DNA of 64,000 nt from Pseudomonadales bacterium. GTDB taxonomy: Bacteria; Pseudomonadota; Gammaproteobacteria; Pseudomonadales; UBA7239. Shown here piece by piece: positions 44,651 through 54,827 of the stretch. The DNA lies in the NCBI GenBank assembly GCA_041395665.1, contig JAWLAB010000003.1, positions 248,001 through 312,000 of the forward strand. Direction: 5' to 3'. The first letter of the stretch is position 1; each line of letters begins with the position of its first letter. The notes below the pieces were generated by a model. It was not told the origin of the DNA, searched no databases, and saw only the letters and a program-made list of their open reading frames with translations. A program made the position numbers and the translations under genes.

Positions 44651-45880
44651 TCAACCCAGCGCGAGGAATGACAGTATTTTCCCACTTTCCACTGTGCCCA
44701 CACCAGCGGGCAGCCACAGCAAAGCATTGGCTTCTGCCAAATTGCTCAATTGATGCGAGGCTTGATTGGGCAGCGGCGCGAGCCAAACCGTGCCCTCCTC
44801 ATCTTGGTACTGACGCATACGGCGCAAAAACACCAGCGAGGGATGCGCTTCCATCGGCTTTGCCAAGCGCCCTTTGCCACAGCGGCGCGCTTGCCTCACC
44901 CTGCAAGCGCGACAAAATCGCCGCAGCGTGCACATAAAGCCCGATCAGTACAGCCGCGGGATTGCCAGGCAGTGCGAGCAATACACAGTTGTCTTTCTGC
45001 CCGAACCACACCGGCTTGCCCGGGCGCTGCGCTACACCGTGAAACTGGCAGTGAAATCCCACGGCTTCTGCCGCTTGCGGCAAATAATCGTAACTGCCGA
45101 CCGAAGCGCCACCTGTGGTGATTACGAGATCAGCAGTGCTGGCAGCTTGCGCGATGGCATCTGTCAACGCAGCCAAATCATCGCTCACCCAAACCGGTGT
45201 GCAGGCGATGCCCTGCGCTTGCAACCAACTGGCGACCAAGGGGCCGTTGGCATCGTGAATAAAGCCGGGCTTGAGCGGCTCACCGTGTCGCGCGACTTCA
45301 TTACCGGTGATGATGACAGCGACGCGCGGCTTGGCGTGCACTACCACTTGATTGACGCCTGCCATCGCCAGCGCAGCAACGCGTCCTGGGGTGAGAGTGA
45401 GCCCGCACTCAACAGCGCTTGCCCGCTGCACACTTCTTCAGCGCGATGGCGTACATCCACGCCCAAGAGCGTGGGCTCATCAAACTGCAATACTTGTCCG
45501 TCCAAATGCACGATTTCTTGTCGCGCCACGGTGTCTGCGCCCTCTGGCAGCGCTGCCCCCGTGAAGATACGCACAGCTTCACCCGCTGCAAGTGCGCGCG
45601 GAAACACTTCTCCGGCAGGCACTTCGCCCACTAGCGTCAACACGCCCAAAGTATCGGCATGGCGAAAGGCGTAGCCATCCATCGCACTCTGCGTGAACGC
45701 GGGGAGATCGCAAGTGGCGTAGGCAGGTTCTGCCAACACTTCACCCGCTGCATCCAGCAAAGATTTTGAAGTTTTAGGTAGCAGCGCAAGCTGGGTGTAA
45801 ATATCGAGCGCAGCTTGCAACGCGATCGTTTTTTTTCCACTGCCACAACCGTGCATATTGACCTCTGTACTGCGCATCAA
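44651..45880 (-). pseudogene. moeA: molybdopterin molybdenumtransferase MoeA, two frameshifts
   Basis: MoeA inserts molybdate into adenylylated molybdopterin. Three frames together make one protein of about 409 residues. 45880 to about 45402 has ATCDLPAFTQSAMDGYAFR and IFTGAALPEGADTVARQE. 45402 to about 44870 has VAVIITGNEV and TTGGASVGSYDY and LLALPGNPAAVLIG. 44870 to 44651 has FLRRMRQYQDEEGTVWLAPL. A missing G in the GGG at 45402-45404 and an extra G at 44870-44872 account for both breaks (rejoining SAG-LTLTPGRV and LWQRRLAKPMEAHP). Intact motifs and homopolymer sites point to sequence error. It lies between mobA and moaA. Confidence 0.85.
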
Positions 45881-45895
45881 AACAAAGGTTGAATG

Positions 45896-46510
45896 TTAAA
45901 CCAGTTGCGCGACTGCCTCTAAATCCGCAGGCTCGTTCACGCTCCAACCGGCAGCGGGAAGTTCATCACCAAATTCACAGCGCGCGGCATTCACACTCTG
46001 CAACCAGCGTATCACCGAGCGTTCACCGGCATCAAAAGCTGCTTCCAGTTGCGGCAGTAAATTACGCTGTAATAAACACACCACGGGTTGATCAGAACCG
46101 CAAGCCGAAGCAAATACAGCACGCACGCCTGCTTGCTCGCTGCATTGATGAAAACGCGCCAATAAATTATCGGGCAGTGCTTGCGCATCACAGGGCAACA
46201 CCAACAACCAATCACTGCAAGAGGCTTTTAAGCCTTGCAAAATACCGGCGAGTGGGCCTACAAAATCATCGCTCTCATCTTCCAACACTCTTGCGCGCCA
46301 CAGCGCAGCAATGCGTTGGTATTCGTCGAGATTGCGATTGGCAGAAATCAATGTTTCATTAAAATGCGGCAAAAATCTTTTTAATAATCGCTCAATAAAA
46401 GTGCTGCTACGCAGCGTCAAAAGCCCTTTGTCTTTGCCGCCCATGCGCTCACCGCGGCCGCCAGCTAGCAGCAACAAAGAAACTTTCGTCTTACTCATTA
46501 ACTGTGGCAC
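45896..46510 (-). CDS. mobA: molybdenum cofactor guanylyltransferase MobA
   Basis: Links GMP to Mo-molybdopterin to make the bis-MGD cofactor of DMSO-reductase-family enzymes. The 204-residue nucleotidyltransferase has LLLLAGGRGERMGGKDKGLL near residue 11 and LPCDAQALPDNLLARF near 105 (the metal-binding Asp). It is the first gene of the leftward Moco operon. Its presence means the host makes at least one bis-MGD enzyme, not seen in this window. Confidence 0.93.
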   Translation of the reverse strand: MPQLMSKTKVSLLLLAGGRGERMGGKDKGLLTLRSSTFIERLLKRFLPHFNETLISANRNLDEYQRIAALWRARVLEDESDDFVGPLAGILQGLKASCSDWLLVLPCDAQALPDNLLARFHQCSEQAGVRAVFASACGSDQPVVCLLQRNLLPQLEAAFDAGERSVIRWLQSVNAARCEFGDELPAAGWSVNEPADLEAVAQLV

Positions 46511-46677
46511 GCAGTTTATCTACCTAAAATTATTAGCACGAATAGTCATGCAAGCGCGGGCTGGCTTCAATGGCGTATCAATGAAATATGGGCAATACCT
46601 TGCAAATGCAAGCTGCCACACCATAAAAGCGTCTGGCATAATTAGGTATCCCTTTCTCTCCCCCACTCGGATTCCTA

Positions 46678-47598
46678 ATGGTCAGTGCCGTTTCCATCCA
46701 AAATCTGCAAAAAACCTACGAAAACGGCTTCTCCGCCTTAAAAGGCGTCAGCCTTGATGTGCAAGAAGGCGATTTCTTCGCCCTGCTTGGCCCCAATGGC
46801 GCGGGCAAGTCCACCATGATCGGCATTCTGTGTTCACTGGTACGCAAAACAGCCGGCACGGTGCAGGTGTTTGATTACAACATCGATACGCATTTTTCGC
46901 AGGCGCGCAAATGTTTGGGCGTGGTGTCGCAGGAATTTAATTTCAGTCAGTTTGAGAAAGTTGGCGACATCATTCGCACACAAGGCGGCTACTACGGCAT
47001 GCCCACTAAATTGGCACGAGAGCGCGCTGATTTTTACATGAAAAAACTAGACCTGTGGGATAAGCGCGATGCCATCGCTCGTATGTTGTCCGGCGGCATG
47101 AAGCGCCGCTTGATGATTGCACGCGCGCTGATTCACGAACCGAAATTATTGATCCTTGATGAGCCCACCGCAGGTGTAGATATTGAACTGCGCCGCTCGA
47201 TGTGGGAGTTCCTGCGCGAAATCAACACCAACGGCACTACGATTATTCTCACCACGCACTATTTAGAAGAAGCAGAAAATCTCTGTCGCAATATCGCCAT
47301 CATTAACAAAGGCAATATCATTGAAAACACTTCCATGAAATCTTTGATTCAAACATTGGATCAAGAAACTTTTGTGTTGGATTTGAAAGATGCGCTGCAC
47401 TTTCTGCCCAGCATTCCAGAATTTCATATCAAACAGACAGACCCGCACGCGCTGGAAATTGAAGTGAAACGCGGCACTGATCTCAACAATCTTTTTGCGC
47501 GTTTGTCAGAACACAATATCCATATCACCAGTATGCGCAACAAAGCCAATCGACTGGAAGAGCTGTTTGTTAAATTATTGAACGAGAATGCCGCATGA
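46678..47598 (+). CDS. ABC-2 type transporter ATP-binding protein (YadG/DrrA-like)
   Basis: Cytoplasmic ATPase of 306 residues for an ABC-2 exporter. It has Walker A LLGPNGAGKSTM near residue 36, the ABC signature MLSGGMKRRLMIARAL near 135, Walker B KLLILDEPTAGVD, and the H-loop TTHYLEEAE. About 80 C-terminal residues form a regulatory tail usual in this subfamily. It is coupled by a 4-nt overlap to the permease gene. The substrate is unknown; YadGH-type pairs export lipids, polysaccharides or drugs. Confidence 0.92.
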   Translation: MVSAVSIQNLQKTYENGFSALKGVSLDVQEGDFFALLGPNGAGKSTMIGILCSLVRKTAGTVQVFDYNIDTHFSQARKCLGVVSQEFNFSQFEKVGDIIRTQGGYYGMPTKLARERADFYMKKLDLWDKRDAIARMLSGGMKRRLMIARALIHEPKLLILDEPTAGVDIELRRSMWEFLREINTNGTTIILTTHYLEEAENLCRNIAIINKGNIIENTSMKSLIQTLDQETFVLDLKDALHFLPSIPEFHIKQTDPHALEIEVKRGTDLNNLFARLSEHNIHITSMRNKANRLEELFVKLLNENAA

Positions 47599-48350
47599 AT
47601 TCGCGCGAAACTTGGATTGCCTTTTACACCATCCTCACCAAAGAAGTGCGTCGCTTTATGCGCATTTGGATGCAAACATTGCTTCCACCCGCTATTACTA
47701 CGGGTTTGTATTTCGTTATTTTTGGCACATTGATTGGCGGGCGCATTGGTGAAATGCAAGGCTTTAGCTACATCCAGTTTGTTGTTCCAGGCTTGGTGAT
47801 GATGTCGGTATTGACCAATGCTTACAGCAATGTAGTGTCCTCTTTTTTTAGTGTTAAATTTCAGCGCAGTATCGAGGAGCTACTCATTGCTCCCGTACCA
47901 AATTGGGCAATACTCGCAGGCTATGTAGCAGGCGGTGTTGCGCGCGGTATCTGTGTTGGGATTGTTGTTACCTTATTGTCCTTATTTTTCACTCAACTAC
48001 ATGTACAACACTGGTTCATCATGATTAGTGCCGTATTGCTGACATCAATTCTTTTTTCACTGGCAGGTTTAATCAATGCCATCTATGCCAGAAACTTTGA
48101 TGATGTTTCCATCATTCCCACTTTTGTTTTAACACCACTCACCTATCTTGGTGGCGTATTTTATTCCGTCGATTTACTGCCACCGTTTTGGAAAGCACTG
48201 TCGCTGATGAACCCAATTATCTACATGGTAAACGCCTTCCGTTACGGCATGCTGGGTATTACCGATGTCAACATTGCATTTTCATTGGGTATGATTTTTG
48301 TATTTTCCTGTGTAGCAGGCTTCTTCGCATTGCGCTTATTAAATACATGA
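47595..48350 (+). CDS. ABC-2 type transporter permease (YadH-like)
   Basis: An inner-membrane protein of 251 residues with six hydrophobic segments and the ABC-2 signature TPLTYLGGVFYSVDLLPP near residue 180, then a Met/Asn-Pro-rich turn NPIIYMVNAFRYG. It pairs with the ATPase encoded just upstream to form a dimeric exporter. Confidence 0.92.
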   Translation: MNSRETWIAFYTILTKEVRRFMRIWMQTLLPPAITTGLYFVIFGTLIGGRIGEMQGFSYIQFVVPGLVMMSVLTNAYSNVVSSFFSVKFQRSIEELLIAPVPNWAILAGYVAGGVARGICVGIVVTLLSLFFTQLHVQHWFIMISAVLLTSILFSLAGLINAIYARNFDDVSIIPTFVLTPLTYLGGVFYSVDLLPPFWKALSLMNPIIYMVNAFRYGMLGITDVNIAFSLGMIFVFSCVAGFFALRLLNT

Positions 48351-48380
48351 AAATGCTTGCGGATCTAAAGCACCATTGCA

Positions 48381-49202
48381 GTGGATTACAGCCAATTACA
48401 TCTCGGCAAGCAAACGGCGTACAGCGATCAATACGACCCTGCGCTACTGGTTGCCGTACCGCGTTCCGCTGCACGGGACTTTTGGCCGAGTGATAAAACG
48501 CTGCCTTTTGTCGGCGAAGATTGCTGGACGGGCTACGAAGTGTCTTGGCTCAACACCCAAGGCAAACCCCAAGTGGGCTGTTTGTTGTTGGATTACAGCG
48601 CACAGACGCCCAACATCGTCGAATCCAAATCACTCAAGCTGTATCTCAACAGCTTTAATCAAACTGCGCTAAAAAATCACGGCGAATTGATCGAAAAAAT
48701 TGAGAAAGATGTGAGTGCAATCGTGGGCGGCACGGTGCGCGTGCAATGCCTTTCTGCCGGTATGGATGAAGAATTAAGTATTCGCCCTTGGCTCGATCAC
48801 TGTCTCGACGATGCAGAAACCTCCATCACGCACTATGAAATCACGCCAGCATTATTGTCTTGCGACAACGGAAATAAAACAGAACAAACAGTCATCAGTC
48901 ATTTATTGCGCAGCAATTGTCCTGTCACTGGGCAACCCGATTGGGCGAGTGTGCGTATACACTATCGCGGCACCAACATCTGCGAAAAAAGTTTGCTGCA
49001 ATACCTTTGCTCTTTTCGTCTGCACCAAGGTTTTCACGAACAGTGTATCGAACGCATTTTTTGTGATCTCTGGACGCACTGCGCGCTGGAATTGTTGAGC
49101 GTGGAAGGTCGTTTTACACGGCGCGGTGGACTCGACATCAACCCGTTTCGCGCCAGTCACGAGCATCTCAAACCCACGCGCGCGCGGCAGTTGCGCCAAT
49201 GA
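48381..49202 (+). CDS. queF: NADPH-dependent 7-cyano-7-deazaguanine reductase QueF
   Basis: Reduces preQ0 to preQ1, the nitrile-to-amine step of queuosine synthesis. It is the long two-domain form (273 residues; E. coli has 282). It has VESKSLKLYLNSFNQT near residue 90, the nucleophile in SNCPVTGQPDWASV near 190, and YRGTNICEKSLLQYLCSFR. The start is a GTG at 48381. It overlaps the yejB-like start by 4 nt. Confidence 0.94.
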   Translation: MDYSQLHLGKQTAYSDQYDPALLVAVPRSAARDFWPSDKTLPFVGEDCWTGYEVSWLNTQGKPQVGCLLLDYSAQTPNIVESKSLKLYLNSFNQTALKNHGELIEKIEKDVSAIVGGTVRVQCLSAGMDEELSIRPWLDHCLDDAETSITHYEITPALLSCDNGNKTEQTVISHLLRSNCPVTGQPDWASVRIHYRGTNICEKSLLQYLCSFRLHQGFHEQCIERIFCDLWTHCALELLSVEGRFTRRGGLDINPFRASHEHLKPTRARQLRQ

Positions 49203-50225
49203 TTGCCTATTTACTGCGCCGTTTATTGCTCACGATTCCAACCCTGTTTGGCATCACGCTGATTGTTTTTACGCTGACGCGCTTTGTACCAGGCGGCCCT
49301 ATCGAAAAAATGATGACAGCCGCGCAAATCGCAGGCGGCGACAGTGGCGCACACGCTGTTCACGACCGCGCCAGCAGCAGCGGCACACTCTCTGAAGAAC
49401 AATTAGCGGAATTAAAAGCGTATTACGGTTTCGACAAACCTGTTTTAGTCAGCTACGCGCAATGGCTGTGGCGCGTAGTACATTTGGATCTCGGTTACTC
49501 CACGCGTTACGGTGAACCGGTGTGGGACACGATTATTTCGCGCATGCCGCTGTCATTATTTTACGGCGGTCTTTCATTATTGATTACCTACGCCGTGTAT
49601 TCCGCTCGGCATCGCCAAAGCCTTGCGCCACAATTCTGCTTTTGATCACATCAGCGCAGCACTGGTTTTCTTCGGCTTTGCAATTCCCAATTATGTGCTC
49701 GGTATTATTTTGATCACGCTGTTTGCCTCGCATTGGGAAATTTTTCCCCTAGGTGGCTTTGCGAGTGATGACATCGCTGATCTCTCGTGGACAGAACAAG
49801 TGCACGATATTTTTATGCACGCAGTATTGCCGCTTGCCACTTACTTGGTCGGCAGTTTTGCGGTGATGACTATGTTGATGAAAAACAGTCTGCTGGAAAA
49901 CTTAGCGAGTGATTATGTGCGCACCGCTGTTGCCAAGGGCTTATCGTTTCACCAAGCCGTTTTTCGTCATGCATTGCGTAATAGTTTGATCCCACTCGCC
50001 ACTTCGTTTGGTCACGGTATTTCCATCATTCTCTCTGGCTCTTTTTTGGTAGAGACTATTTTCAATATTGATGGCATGGGTTTGCTCGGCTACGAATCTC
50101 TAGTGGAACGCGATTACCCTGTCGTCATGGGTTTACTTGTGATTTCTTCACTGCTTTTTTTGATCGGCAATATTTTGTCGGATTTGTGTGTGGCGGCGAT
50201 TGATCCTCGTGTGAGGTTTGAATGA
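49199..50225 (+). pseudogene. yejB: peptide ABC transporter permease YejB, one frameshift
   Basis: An inner-membrane permease of the DppB/YejB type. The first frame has the N-terminal RLLLTIPTLFGITLIVFTLT and PGGPIEKMM, and leaves the coding frame after LLITYAV near 49600. The second resumes as IPLGIAKALRHNSAFDH and carries the permease motif (DYVRTAVAKGLSFHQAVFRH, ALRNSLIPLATSFGH) to the end. One extra T near 49597-49600 (or two lost bases) rejoins them into about 341 residues. Both halves look functional, so error is likely. It is the first gene of the yejBEAF run. Confidence 0.85.
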
Positions 50226-51277
50226 GCTGGCTCAAGCTGCACCCGCAAACACAAAAGCAGTGGCGCCGTTTTCGCTCACTCAAACGCGGCTATTGGTCAG
50301 CTTTGTTATTAGCCGCCATGATAGTTTTGAGCTGCGGCGCAGAATTGCTCGCCAATAATCGCGCGTTAATTGTTCACTACAACGATCAGTATTTTTTTCC
50401 TACTTACGGTGCGTTTCTTTCTGGCAACACTTTTAATCTCGGCTATCCACATGAAACGGATTACCGCGCCCTGCAACAACAATTTGCGCAAAACAAAGAA
50501 ACCAATAACTGGGTATTGATGCCACCAATTCCGTGGAATCCGTTGGAATCACACGCCGTTGAAGGCTTGTATCCACCGCTTGCGCCTTCTTTCACTGATA
50601 AACATTTTCTCGGCACCGACGGCGCAGGTCGCGATATCGCCGCACGTTTGTTATACGGTTTTCGTCTCTCCATTGCCTTTAGTATTTTGTTACTGCTGTG
50701 CAATTACACCATCGGCACCATCATCGGCATTGCGATGGGTTTTTACGGCGGCAAGTTTGATTTAATCATGCAACGCATCATTGAAATTTGGTCATCCGTA
50801 CCGACGCTGTACATCATCATGATTATTGCATCGCTCACCCTGCCTGGTTTTTGGATGCTGCTATTGATCATGGCTTTTTTTGATTGGACCGCTATCACTT
50901 GGTATATGCGCACCGTCAGCTACAAAGAAAAAGCGCGCAATTATGTGTTGGCGGCTCGTGCGATTGGCGCGTCGGATTGGCGCATCATCACGCAACATTT
51001 GTTACCCAATACGCGTTCACTGTTGATTACTTTTGCGCCTTTTTCCATCACAGGCGGCATCACCGCACTTACGGCACTGGATTATCTCGGTTTTGGTTTG
51101 CCGCCACCGACACCCAGCTGGGGTGATTTATTGCGCGAGGGCATGTCGCGTTTGGATAACGAGTGGATCGTCGGCTCTGTCACTATTGCGATGGTCAGCG
51201 TATTAGTGATGGTCACTTGGATAGGCGAAGCACTGCGTGAAGCCTTCGACCCGAAACAACGCACGGTGTACGAATGA
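50222..51277 (+). CDS. yejE: peptide ABC transporter permease YejE
   Basis: Second permease of the oligopeptide-type importer, 351 residues. It has an N-terminal cytoplasmic start, TM1 near 25-42, a periplasmic region, LLGTDGAGRDI-like text (FLGTDGAGRDIAARLLYGFR) near 130, then five helices with the EAA motif NYVLAARAIGASDWRIITQH near 240 and LDYLGFGLPPPTPSWGDLL. The start overlaps yejB by 4 nt and the end overlaps yejA by 4 nt. Confidence 0.93.
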   Translation: MSWLKLHPQTQKQWRRFRSLKRGYWSALLLAAMIVLSCGAELLANNRALIVHYNDQYFFPTYGAFLSGNTFNLGYPHETDYRALQQQFAQNKETNNWVLMPPIPWNPLESHAVEGLYPPLAPSFTDKHFLGTDGAGRDIAARLLYGFRLSIAFSILLLLCNYTIGTIIGIAMGFYGGKFDLIMQRIIEIWSSVPTLYIIMIIASLTLPGFWMLLLIMAFFDWTAITWYMRTVSYKEKARNYVLAARAIGASDWRIITQHLLPNTRSLLITFAPFSITGGITALTALDYLGFGLPPPTPSWGDLLREGMSRLDNEWIVGSVTIAMVSVLVMVTWIGEALREAFDPKQRTVYE

Positions 51278-53139
51278 TGCTGCGCTATTTTTTCATCGTG
51301 CTGTGTTGTGTTTTTTCTCTACTCATTGGTTGCGAGAAAAAAACAGAAACACTCGCGCCTGTTGTTAAACAAGATATTGCACAAACATTAACGCCCTATC
51401 CTATTTCTAAAACACCACTGCCAACAAATCTTGTTTGGCATACCAATGATAGCGATCCAGAATTTGCAGACCCCGCTGCACAACGCGGCGGCACGCTGCG
51501 TGAATTCATGTTGAGCTTTCCACTGACGCTGCGGGTTGTCGGGCCTGATTCCAACGGCAGTTTTGCCGGTTATACGCGTGCGCTGAACATGAACTTGGTG
51601 GATCGCCACCCCAACACTCACAACACCATTCCCGCACTGGCCACGCATTGGGCGTTTGGCAGCGACCACAAAACGGTGTATTTCAAGTTGGATCCCGATG
51701 CGCGCTGGTCAGATGACAAACCCGTAACAGCGGACGATTTCGTGTATTTGTTAGAGTTCATGCGTTCCAAATTCATTGTCGCACCGTTTCAAAACGAATA
51801 TTTCACCACGCAAATCACTGACATTATTAAGTTTGATGATCACACCATTGCCGTGGTTTCTGGTGTTGCTAAACCGGATGACGAATTACTCGAACAAGTA
51901 AATATCAACCCCGTGCCGCGCCATTTTCATGTACTCGACGATCAATGGGTGCGCCGTTACAACTGGCTACCAGAACCAGGGACAGCCGCTTACAAAATGG
52001 GAGAGGTGCGCAAAGGAAAATTTGTGCAGTTTGATCGCCTTCCCAACTGGTGGGCAAACAATAAGCGTTTTTATCGCTATCGTTTTAATCCCGATCACAT
52101 CATTGTCAAAGTGATTCGTGATCCGAATATCGCATGGCAATATTTTCAGCGCGGTGAGTTGGATAGTTTTTCACTCACACTGCCAGATTTTTGGCATAAC
52201 AAAGCCAAAGGCGAAATTTTCGATAAAGGCTTTGTGCATAAATTGTGGTTTTACAACGATGTAGTGCAGCCCGCGCAAGGTCTCTGGCTCAATATGGCCA
52301 AGCCGCCGCTGGATGATATTCGTGTGCGCCAAGCCATTGCTTATGCCATGGATTTTGACAAAGTCATAAAAACGGTTTTGCACAACGATTATTCGCGCAT
52401 GGAAACGCACAATGTCGGTTACGGTGATTACGACAACAAAAACATCAAACCGCGCGGTTTTGATATAGCGCGCGCCGTTTCACTGTTGGAACAAGCAGGT
52501 TGGACAAACTTAGATCAAGACGGCATCCGTATCAAAAACGGTCAGCGTCTATCTTTGGTGTTGAGCTATGGCAACCCACTGCACAGCAATCGTTTAGTCA
52601 TACTGCAAGAAGAAGCGCGCAAAGCGGGCATTGAATTGCAACTGCAACTCTTAGACAGCTCAGCTTTTTTCAAACAAGTATTAGAAAAAAATCATCAAAT
52701 CGCATCACTGGGCTGGAGCGGCGGCGGTTTGTCGCCTGAGTTTCGCCAGTTCTATCACTCCGACAATGCTTTCAAGCCGCAACCTAACAACATCACCAAT
52801 TTTTCTGATCCTGAGATGGACAAACTGATCGACGCCTACCGCGAGGAATTGGATCGCAATAAACGCATCACGCTATCACATCAAATTGAACAAAAAATTT
52901 ATGGCAGCGCCGCGTTGATCCCTACTTACAAAGTGCCTTATTTTCGTGATGCGTATTGGGCTTGGATACACTTACCCAAAGGCTATGCCACACGCAGCAG
53001 CGATAGCGCGGTGGATGCCATGGGCATCAGTACATTTTGGATAGATTTACCCACTAAAAACCGTATTCGTCAGTTGCAGCGCACAGGTGAACCGCTGTCT
53101 CCGCCTGTCTCAATCACCGATACCTCGTGGCGGCATTGA
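51274..53139 (+). CDS. yejA: peptide ABC transporter substrate-binding lipoprotein YejA
   Basis: Periplasmic solute-binding protein family 5, 621 residues. It has a lipoprotein signal peptide with lipobox LIGC (Cys20), then the SBP_bac_5 fold: LATHWAFGSDHKTVYFKLDP, ARWSDDKPVTADDFVYLLEF, and DIRVRQAIAYAMDFDKVIK near 350. E. coli YejA binds microcin C-type peptides and oligopeptides; the ligand here is not known. It lies between the permease and ATPase genes. Confidence 0.92.
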   Translation: MMLRYFFIVLCCVFSLLIGCEKKTETLAPVVKQDIAQTLTPYPISKTPLPTNLVWHTNDSDPEFADPAAQRGGTLREFMLSFPLTLRVVGPDSNGSFAGYTRALNMNLVDRHPNTHNTIPALATHWAFGSDHKTVYFKLDPDARWSDDKPVTADDFVYLLEFMRSKFIVAPFQNEYFTTQITDIIKFDDHTIAVVSGVAKPDDELLEQVNINPVPRHFHVLDDQWVRRYNWLPEPGTAAYKMGEVRKGKFVQFDRLPNWWANNKRFYRYRFNPDHIIVKVIRDPNIAWQYFQRGELDSFSLTLPDFWHNKAKGEIFDKGFVHKLWFYNDVVQPAQGLWLNMAKPPLDDIRVRQAIAYAMDFDKVIKTVLHNDYSRMETHNVGYGDYDNKNIKPRGFDIARAVSLLEQAGWTNLDQDGIRIKNGQRLSLVLSYGNPLHSNRLVILQEEARKAGIELQLQLLDSSAFFKQVLEKNHQIASLGWSGGGLSPEFRQFYHSDNAFKPQPNNITNFSDPEMDKLIDAYREELDRNKRITLSHQIEQKIYGSAALIPTYKVPYFRDAYWAWIHLPKGYATRSSDSAVDAMGISTFWIDLPTKNRIRQLQRTGEPLSPPVSITDTSWRH

Positions 53140-53141
53140 CG

Positions 53142-54752
53142 ATGAAAGCACCACTGCTCGCCTTAAAAAATCTCACTGTCACGGTTCGCACGGATAGCGA
53201 AGAAAAAACCGTGTTGCGCGATATATCGTTGACGATCTCACACGGCGAAACACTCGCATTGGTGGGCGAATCCGGCTCAGGCAAAAGCCTTTGTGCGCAA
53301 AGTATTATGGGTTTATTGCCAAAACCAGCCGTCAATATTCTCTCCGGCAGCGTTGAATTAGATGGCAAACGCATCGACAACAACCCTGCTCTATTACACC
53401 GCCTGCGCGGCAAACGCATCGCCATGATTTTTCAGGAGCCTATTACTGCGCTCAATCCTGTGCAAACGATTGGCGAGCAATTGGCCGAAGTTTTCCAATT
53501 ACACGCACCAGATTTAGATGCTGCTGCCATTCGTGAACAATCTTTATCGCTACTGCAAGCCGTCAATATCACACAAGCAGAACAGCGATTAAAAAGTTTT
53601 CCGCATCAACTGTCGGGCGGGCAATGTCAGCGTGTCATGATCGCTATGGCATTGGCGGGAAAACCAGACTTGTTGATTGCTGATGAACCGAGCACCGCTT
53701 TAGATGCCAGCACACAATTACAATTGCTGTCTCTGTTAAGCGAGTTACAAAAACGCTACCAGATGGCAGTGTTGTTTATCACGCATGATCTCGCTTTGGT
53801 CAAAAACTGGGGCCAGCGCGTGGCTGTTTTGCAGCAGGGGAAACTGTGTGAACTTGCGGATACCGCCACACTGTTTTCATCACCGCAGCACCCTTATACA
53901 AAAAGTTTGTTGGCGGCGATAAAGCCCATACAATCAAAAAACAATCACGACGATAAAAGAATCGAAGCAACACTGCTGCTAGAAGCTAAAAATCTCCATA
54001 AAGCTTTTCGGCCACCACAAGCATTACTGGCGCGCAAAAAATCACCCATTACTGTATTGCACAATATCAGCTTCACGCTTTACGAAAAAGAAATCGTGGC
54101 TTTAGTGGGTGAATCAGGCTGTGGTAAAAGTACGCTGGGGCGTGCACTGTTAATGCTTGATCCCGCAGACTCTGGTGATATTTTTTATCAACAACAACGC
54201 CTCAATGTTCACGATAAAAAACAAATGCAGCAGTTGCGGCGCGAGTGGCAAGTCATCTTTCAAGACACCAATGATTCACTCAACCCAAGACACACGATAG
54301 AGCGCATTTTGTTGGAGCCGTTTGAAGTGCATGGCATAGGCAACAAATCCACGCGTGAGCAAGCGGTGCGTGAATTATTGCAGCGCGTGGAATTGCCAGA
54401 AGACAGCACGCACCGTTTTCCGCATGAATTTTCTGGTGGGCAGCGACAACGCATCGGCATTGCGCGCGCCATTGCATTGAATCCCAAGTTCATTGTCTGC
54501 GATGAAGCTGTTTCCGCGCTGGATGTTTCTACGCAGGCACAAATCATCGCCCTGCTGCTGAAGCTCAAACAAGAACTCTCACTCTCGCTGCTATTTATTA
54601 CGCACGATTTACGGCTCGTGCAACGCATTGCCGATCGTGTGCTTGTCATGCAGCAAGGTCGTATTGTGGAAAGCGGCGAAACGCACACTCTCTTTACCCA
54701 ACCACAGCACCCTGCAACGCACCAACTGTTAGCCGCACAAGGTGCTGAATAG
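53142..54752 (+). CDS. yejF: peptide ABC transporter ATP-binding protein YejF (double ATPase)
   Basis: A fused ATPase of about 536 residues with two ABC domains. The first has LVGESGSGKSLCAQSIMGL, SGGQCQRVMIAMAL and LLIADEPSTALD. The second, from about residue 280, has LVGESGCGKSTLGRAL, SGGQRQRIGIARAI and FIVCDEAVSALD. The start is put at the ATG at 53142, just past the yejA stop, rather than a GTG at 53127 inside yejA. It energises YejBE import. Confidence 0.93.
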   Translation: MKAPLLALKNLTVTVRTDSEEKTVLRDISLTISHGETLALVGESGSGKSLCAQSIMGLLPKPAVNILSGSVELDGKRIDNNPALLHRLRGKRIAMIFQEPITALNPVQTIGEQLAEVFQLHAPDLDAAAIREQSLSLLQAVNITQAEQRLKSFPHQLSGGQCQRVMIAMALAGKPDLLIADEPSTALDASTQLQLLSLLSELQKRYQMAVLFITHDLALVKNWGQRVAVLQQGKLCELADTATLFSSPQHPYTKSLLAAIKPIQSKNNHDDKRIEATLLLEAKNLHKAFRPPQALLARKKSPITVLHNISFTLYEKEIVALVGESGCGKSTLGRALLMLDPADSGDIFYQQQRLNVHDKKQMQQLRREWQVIFQDTNDSLNPRHTIERILLEPFEVHGIGNKSTREQAVRELLQRVELPEDSTHRFPHEFSGGQRQRIGIARAIALNPKFIVCDEAVSALDVSTQAQIIALLLKLKQELSLSLLFITHDLRLVQRIADRVLVMQQGRIVESGETHTLFTQPQHPATHQLLAAQGAE

Positions 54753-54827
54753 TACGAGATAGCGCTCCCCCACAATATATGGATAATGGTCGGCACTTGT
54801 CGTCCCTGTCGTTACCGTTATTACTGT

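Noticed and set aside
44646..44786. N-terminal extension of MoaA up to 44786
   Set aside because: That segment lies within the C-terminal codons of moeA and is unlike MoaA N-termini; the ATG at 44645 is better.
54260..54796. 178-residue minus-strand ORF rich in Cys and Ser
   Set aside because: Antisense to the second ATPase domain of yejF.
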